DNA of 64,000 nt. Source: Betaproteobacteria bacterium (GTDB taxonomy: Bacteria; Pseudomonadota; Gammaproteobacteria; Burkholderiales; SG8-39). The stretch is from assembly GCA_009693435.1 (NCBI GenBank), contig SHXF01000001.1:124001-188000 (forward strand). The letters are read 5' to 3'. Made by a program: the position numbers and the translations under genes. The notes under the pieces were generated by a model that saw only the letters and a list, made by a program, of their open reading frames with translations, did not search any database and was not told the origin of the DNA. This document shows, one piece after another, positions 62,866 through 64,000 of the stretch; position 1 is the first letter of the stretch, and each line of letters starts with the position of its first letter.

Positions 62866-63561
62866 ATGGAATTCACACCGCCGGGAAACTGGCCGCATCC
62901 AGGTCCGGCCTATCTGGGAAGCACCGAATTTCTCGATTGGCAAAGCGATCCCGTGATGCGTTTTGTCGAGAAGACGGTGGCTGGCGCGCTCACCGATGTC
63001 GAAAAGGCAGTCCGGCTTTTTTATGCCGTTCGCGACGACTGGCGCTACGACCCGTTCTCGATGCGGCTGAACCGCGAGCACTATTTTGCCGGCCGGATTA
63101 TTGCGGCCAAGGAGGCGTACTGCATTCCCAAGGCGATTTTGCTCGCCGCCGCGGCGCGCGCCGCTGGAATTCCGGCCGGCATTGGCCTGTCGGATGTGGT
63201 CAACCATCTGACCACGGAAAAATTACGCCAGCGCATGGGCGGGCAGACCCTGTTCATGCACCACGGCTACGCGGTGATGCTTCTCGAAGGCCGCTGGGTG
63301 AAGGCTGCCCCGGCGTTCAACATCGGGCTGTGCACGCGCTTCGACGTGCTGCCCACCAATTTCGATGGGCGAAGCGACGCGATTTTTCAGCCCTACGATG
63401 CGCGCGACCGGCGCCATATGGAGTATGTGAAGGACCATGGCATCTGGTCCGATTTTCCCTACGAAAAGGTCTGCGCCGATTTTCGGGCCTTCTATCCGCC
63501 CGCAACCTTCGGCGAAGACGCACCCGACGAGCGCTTCGAGGACGGCGTACCGCTGCGTTAG
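62866..63561 (+). CDS. Transglutaminase-like (cysteine protease fold) protein
   Basis: A 231-residue protein with a transglutaminase core: Cys86 in AAKEAYCIPKAILLAAAARA and His132/His133 in FMHHGYAVMLLEGRWVKAAP. The third residue, usually Asp, is not obvious (PAFN), as in some bacterial members. It would be a peptidase or amidase on peptides; substrate unknown. It diverges from the TfpZ-like gene across 206 bases that show no other gene. Confidence 0.85.
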   Translation: MEFTPPGNWPHPGPAYLGSTEFLDWQSDPVMRFVEKTVAGALTDVEKAVRLFYAVRDDWRYDPFSMRLNREHYFAGRIIAAKEAYCIPKAILLAAAARAAGIPAGIGLSDVVNHLTTEKLRQRMGGQTLFMHHGYAVMLLEGRWVKAAPAFNIGLCTRFDVLPTNFDGRSDAIFQPYDARDRRHMEYVKDHGIWSDFPYEKVCADFRAFYPPATFGEDAPDERFEDGVPLR

Positions 63562-63714
63562 TCGCGGTGCCCTTCGGCCGTTCGTGCGCCGCTTCGTCCT
63601 GAGTGGGCAAAATCCCACACCTTGCCCACATTGAAAGTGGGCATTGATCTGCTTGACCCTGGCATCCTGCAGGGCTTCCAATAGCGCGGAGGCTCCACCA
63701 GGGAGGGGAGGCGC

Positions 63715-64000
63715 ATGGAAGCTGAACAGCTTTTGAGGGAAATAGCCGACTACTGCCGCAAAGTCGGCATGGCCGAATCGACTTTCGGACGCCGCGCTGT
63801 GAACGACGGAAAAATGGTCAGCCGCCTGCGTATCGGCGGACGCGTCACCACCGAGACGGCGGCTCGTGTGCGTCAGTTCATCAAGGAAAACCGCAACCTC
63901 GCCTCGCGCGGGTTGACCCGTTTGCGATCATCGGTGGGCGCGGTGCGCGGGGCGCCGGCGGCGTCCGCTGCACCCGCTGCGCCCAAGGGCGGCGCAGGGA
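63715..64000 (+). CDS. Small HTH-like protein (3' end outside window)
   Basis: At least 95 residues, open to the window edge. The segment LREIADYCRKVGMAESTFGR then NDGKMVSRLRIGGRVTTETA looks like a helix-turn-helix of a small conserved family. It is followed by an Arg/Ala/Pro-rich tail. GGAGG lies 5 bases before ATG 63715. The gap upstream (63562-63714) has a small hairpin GCCCAC/GTGGGC. DNA binding is inferred from the fold pattern only. Confidence 0.65.
   Translation, partial: MEAEQLLREIADYCRKVGMAESTFGRRAVNDGKMVSRLRIGGRVTTETAARVRQFIKENRNLASRGLTRLRSSVGAVRGAPAASAAPAAPKGGAG

Overview
The window is a GC-rich, gene-dense stretch of a proteobacterial chromosome. It is most likely from a betaproteobacterium of the Burkholderiales type. 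That reading rests on the gene order mdh / sdhCDAB-sdhE-gltA-sucA-sucB-lpdA-zapE, a hom-thrC pair next to an AlaC-type aminotransferase, a split ArnA, an isolated TRAP-type (DctP) binding protein and a TfpZ-like pilin accessory protein. Species cannot be read from the sequence. About 58 protein genes are supported. No tRNA, rRNA, CRISPR array, prophage or insertion sequence is visible.

Layout. 0-4.2 kb: 3' part of purL, then a minus-strand block (MsrB-like protein with a Ser in place of the catalytic Cys, yciB, bolA, a PpiC-type foldase). 4.3-12.1 kb: a short MetE-like protein, an EamA transporter, an allophanate-hydrolase-like amidase divergent from an fdrA/DUF1116 pair, and a double-CDGSH protein. 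12.2-21.5 kb: PhoH/PIN ATPase, PrxQ-type peroxiredoxin, and a complete set of genes for making undecaprenyl-phosphate-Ara4N (arnB, arnC, separate arnA formyltransferase and decarboxylase genes, arnD, one ArnE/F-like gene). This set is interrupted by a winged-helix nucleotidyltransferase/HEPN toxin-antitoxin-like pair with its own twin-palindrome operator. 21.6-28.6 kb: alaC, a GNAT gene, hom, thrC, a DUF2237 gene, and leuA with a leucine-rich leader peptide. 28.7-33 kb: LigB-type extradiol dioxygenase, SnoaL-like and FAH-family genes, and a YbiT-type ABC-F protein. 33-52 kb: a central-carbon locus with mdh-prpB-prpC-prpD-acnA on the minus strand, diverging from sdhCDAB-sdhE-gltA-sucA-sucB-lpdA on the plus strand. 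52-57 kb: zapE, an acrylyl-CoA-reductase-like gene, prpE and a GlcG/HbpS-like gene. 57-62 kb: class II aldolase, DctP, and an operon with two divergent heme-oxygenase-like paralogues flanking an alpha/beta hydrolase and an AbrB-like protein. 62-64 kb: TfpZ-like membrane protein, a transglutaminase-like protein and the start of a small HTH-like protein.

How the genes work together. The 33-56 kb region couples the oxidative TCA cycle with propionate disposal: prpE makes propionyl-CoA, the acuI-like enzyme can feed acrylyl-CoA into it, and prpC, prpD, acnA and prpB run the methylcitrate cycle to succinate and pyruvate. The arn genes point to Ara4N modification of lipid A. hom-thrC and leuA serve threonine and leucine synthesis.

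A recurring oddity is short tandem repeats: 15-mers, 13-mers, 12-mers and a 64-mer. They sit at gene ends and in two cases inside genes (fdrA tail, thrC loop). Almost all units are multiples of three or lie outside coding sequence. The best candidates for something undescribed are the paired heme-oxygenase-like operon (59.1-61.8 kb), the apparently leaderless leuA leader peptide, and the toxin-antitoxin-like module embedded in the arn operon.
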